From Clostridia bacterium UC5.1-1D10 (GTDB lineage Bacteria > Bacillota > Clostridia > Lachnospirales > Anaerotignaceae), in the NCBI GenBank assembly GCA_001304995.1, contig BBZU01000001.1:1-64000 (forward strand): DNA of 64,000 bases, written 5' to 3'. Under the pieces are notes generated by a model. That model was given only the letters and a program-made list of their open reading frames with translations. It was not told the origin of the DNA and did no database searches. The position numbers and the translations under genes are program-made. Positions within the stretch are counted from its first letter, which is position 1. Each line of letters opens with the position of its first letter. This document shows positions 63,656 through 64,000 of the stretch, in pieces.

Positions 63656-64000
63656 TTATTTATTAGGGATATGAATTGCCCTCTTTTCCGCTGCCAAAGC
63701 TGCTTCTCTGACTGCTTCTGTCACTGTGGGATGGGCATGGATTGTAGCAATAATATCTTCTACTGTTGCTTCCATACCAATTGCCAGTGCGCATTCGCCA
63801 ATCAGATCTGTCGCTCTGGGCCCCAGGATATGGACACCGAGAACCTCTTTATACTCTTTGCCAAGAATGAATTTAATGCTGCCTACGCCGCCATTCATAA
63901 TCAGAGATTTCCCATTGGCCATGAGAGGGAATTTACCTACTGTATATGCAATACCCAGTTCTTTGGCTTTTTCTTCTGTAAGACCTACACCTGCGAATTC
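63656..64000 (-). CDS. lpdA: Dihydrolipoyl dehydrogenase, C-terminal part
   Basis: The gene enters from beyond the window; 114 residues and the stop are visible. It is the dimerisation domain: E-F-A-G-V-G-L-T-E-E-K-A, G-V-H-I-L-G-P-R-A-T-D-L-I-G-E and the catalytic H-A-H-P-T-V-T-E-A. E3 of 2-oxoacid dehydrogenase or glycine-cleavage complexes. The nearby lipoate ligase fits. Which complex it serves lies outside the window. Confidence 0.93.
   Translation of the reverse strand, partial: EFAGVGLTEEKAKELGIAYTVGKFPLMANGKSLIMNGGVGSIKFILGKEYKEVLGVHILGPRATDLIGECALAIGMEATVEDIIATIHAHPTVTEAVREAALAAEKRAIHIPNK

Overview
The window looks like chromosomal DNA of a spore-forming-type Clostridia (Firmicutes; a Lachnospirales-like gut anaerobe is my best guess, low confidence). 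Reasons: strong AGGAGG ribosome-binding sites, a yaaL-bofA pair, the acetyl-diaminopimelate lysine branch (DapH plus an M20D deacetylase), the cdaA-cdaR-glmM operon, an S-layer-homology protein, and FMN, Mn2+ and cyclic-di-GMP riboswitches. There is no rRNA, no CRISPR array and no phage; the two tRNA genes are Phe(GAA) and Arg(CCT).

Layout. 1-7.6 kb: end of rpsR, yaaL, bofA, a rhomboid protease behind a structured leader, a cluster of DnaA boxes, a frameshifted family-4 uracil-DNA glycosylase, an M28 peptidase lipoprotein, and divergent M20D amidohydrolase/dapH. 7.6-16.7 kb: a large SLH/Ig-like surface protein, a broken FUSC transporter, a K+ channel, and a P-type cation ATPase behind a yybP-ykoY Mn2+ riboswitch. 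17-20.8 kb: FMN riboswitch and ribD-ribE-ribBA-ribH. 21-29 kb: IMP dehydrogenase, a NusG-II/Gx-transporter pair, tRNA-Phe, an alanine/glycine-type symporter, an L-cysteine desulfidase-like enzyme and a divergent NSS transporter. 29.3-32.1 kb: a 2.5-kb segment (SLOG-like protein, ribbon-helix-helix protein, MarR regulator, FUSC transporter) bounded by 182-bp perfect inverted repeats. 32-37.4 kb: an ANT(6)-like nucleotidyltransferase, tRNA-Arg, and an LRR/VWA/MoxR-AAA operon. 37.5-41.5 kb: cdaA-cdaR-glmM-lipoprotein. 41.7-55.7 kb: a long cyclic-di-GMP-centred cell-surface operon. 56-64 kb: PrsA-like foldase, LysE and AEC transporters, lipoate ligase, MBL hydrolase, PPC-domain protein, a 3-hydroxyisobutyrate-dehydrogenase-like enzyme and the end of a dihydrolipoyl dehydrogenase.

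The most interesting system is the minus-strand operon 55688->41726. It opens with a diguanylate cyclase, is followed 3 nt later by a cyclic-di-GMP-I (GEMM) riboswitch with an intrinsic terminator, then VTC-type polyphosphate polymerase, DUF4956 membrane protein, CotH-like kinase, TIM-barrel glycosidase-like protein, HEAT protein, processive GT2 polysaccharide synthase, DivIVA-like coiled coil, and ends with two EAL phosphodiesterases. It therefore carries the maker, the sensor, the presumed output and the breaker of one second messenger in one transcription unit.

Two features run through the whole window. First, a family of palindromic intergenic elements sits preferentially at convergent gene ends and probably works as bidirectional terminators. 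Second, about thirty one-base indels, mostly in short homopolymers, break accessory genes while core genes are intact. This is either sequencing error or a mutator-type decay signature; I give full-length spans for the broken genes and name the lesion in each.
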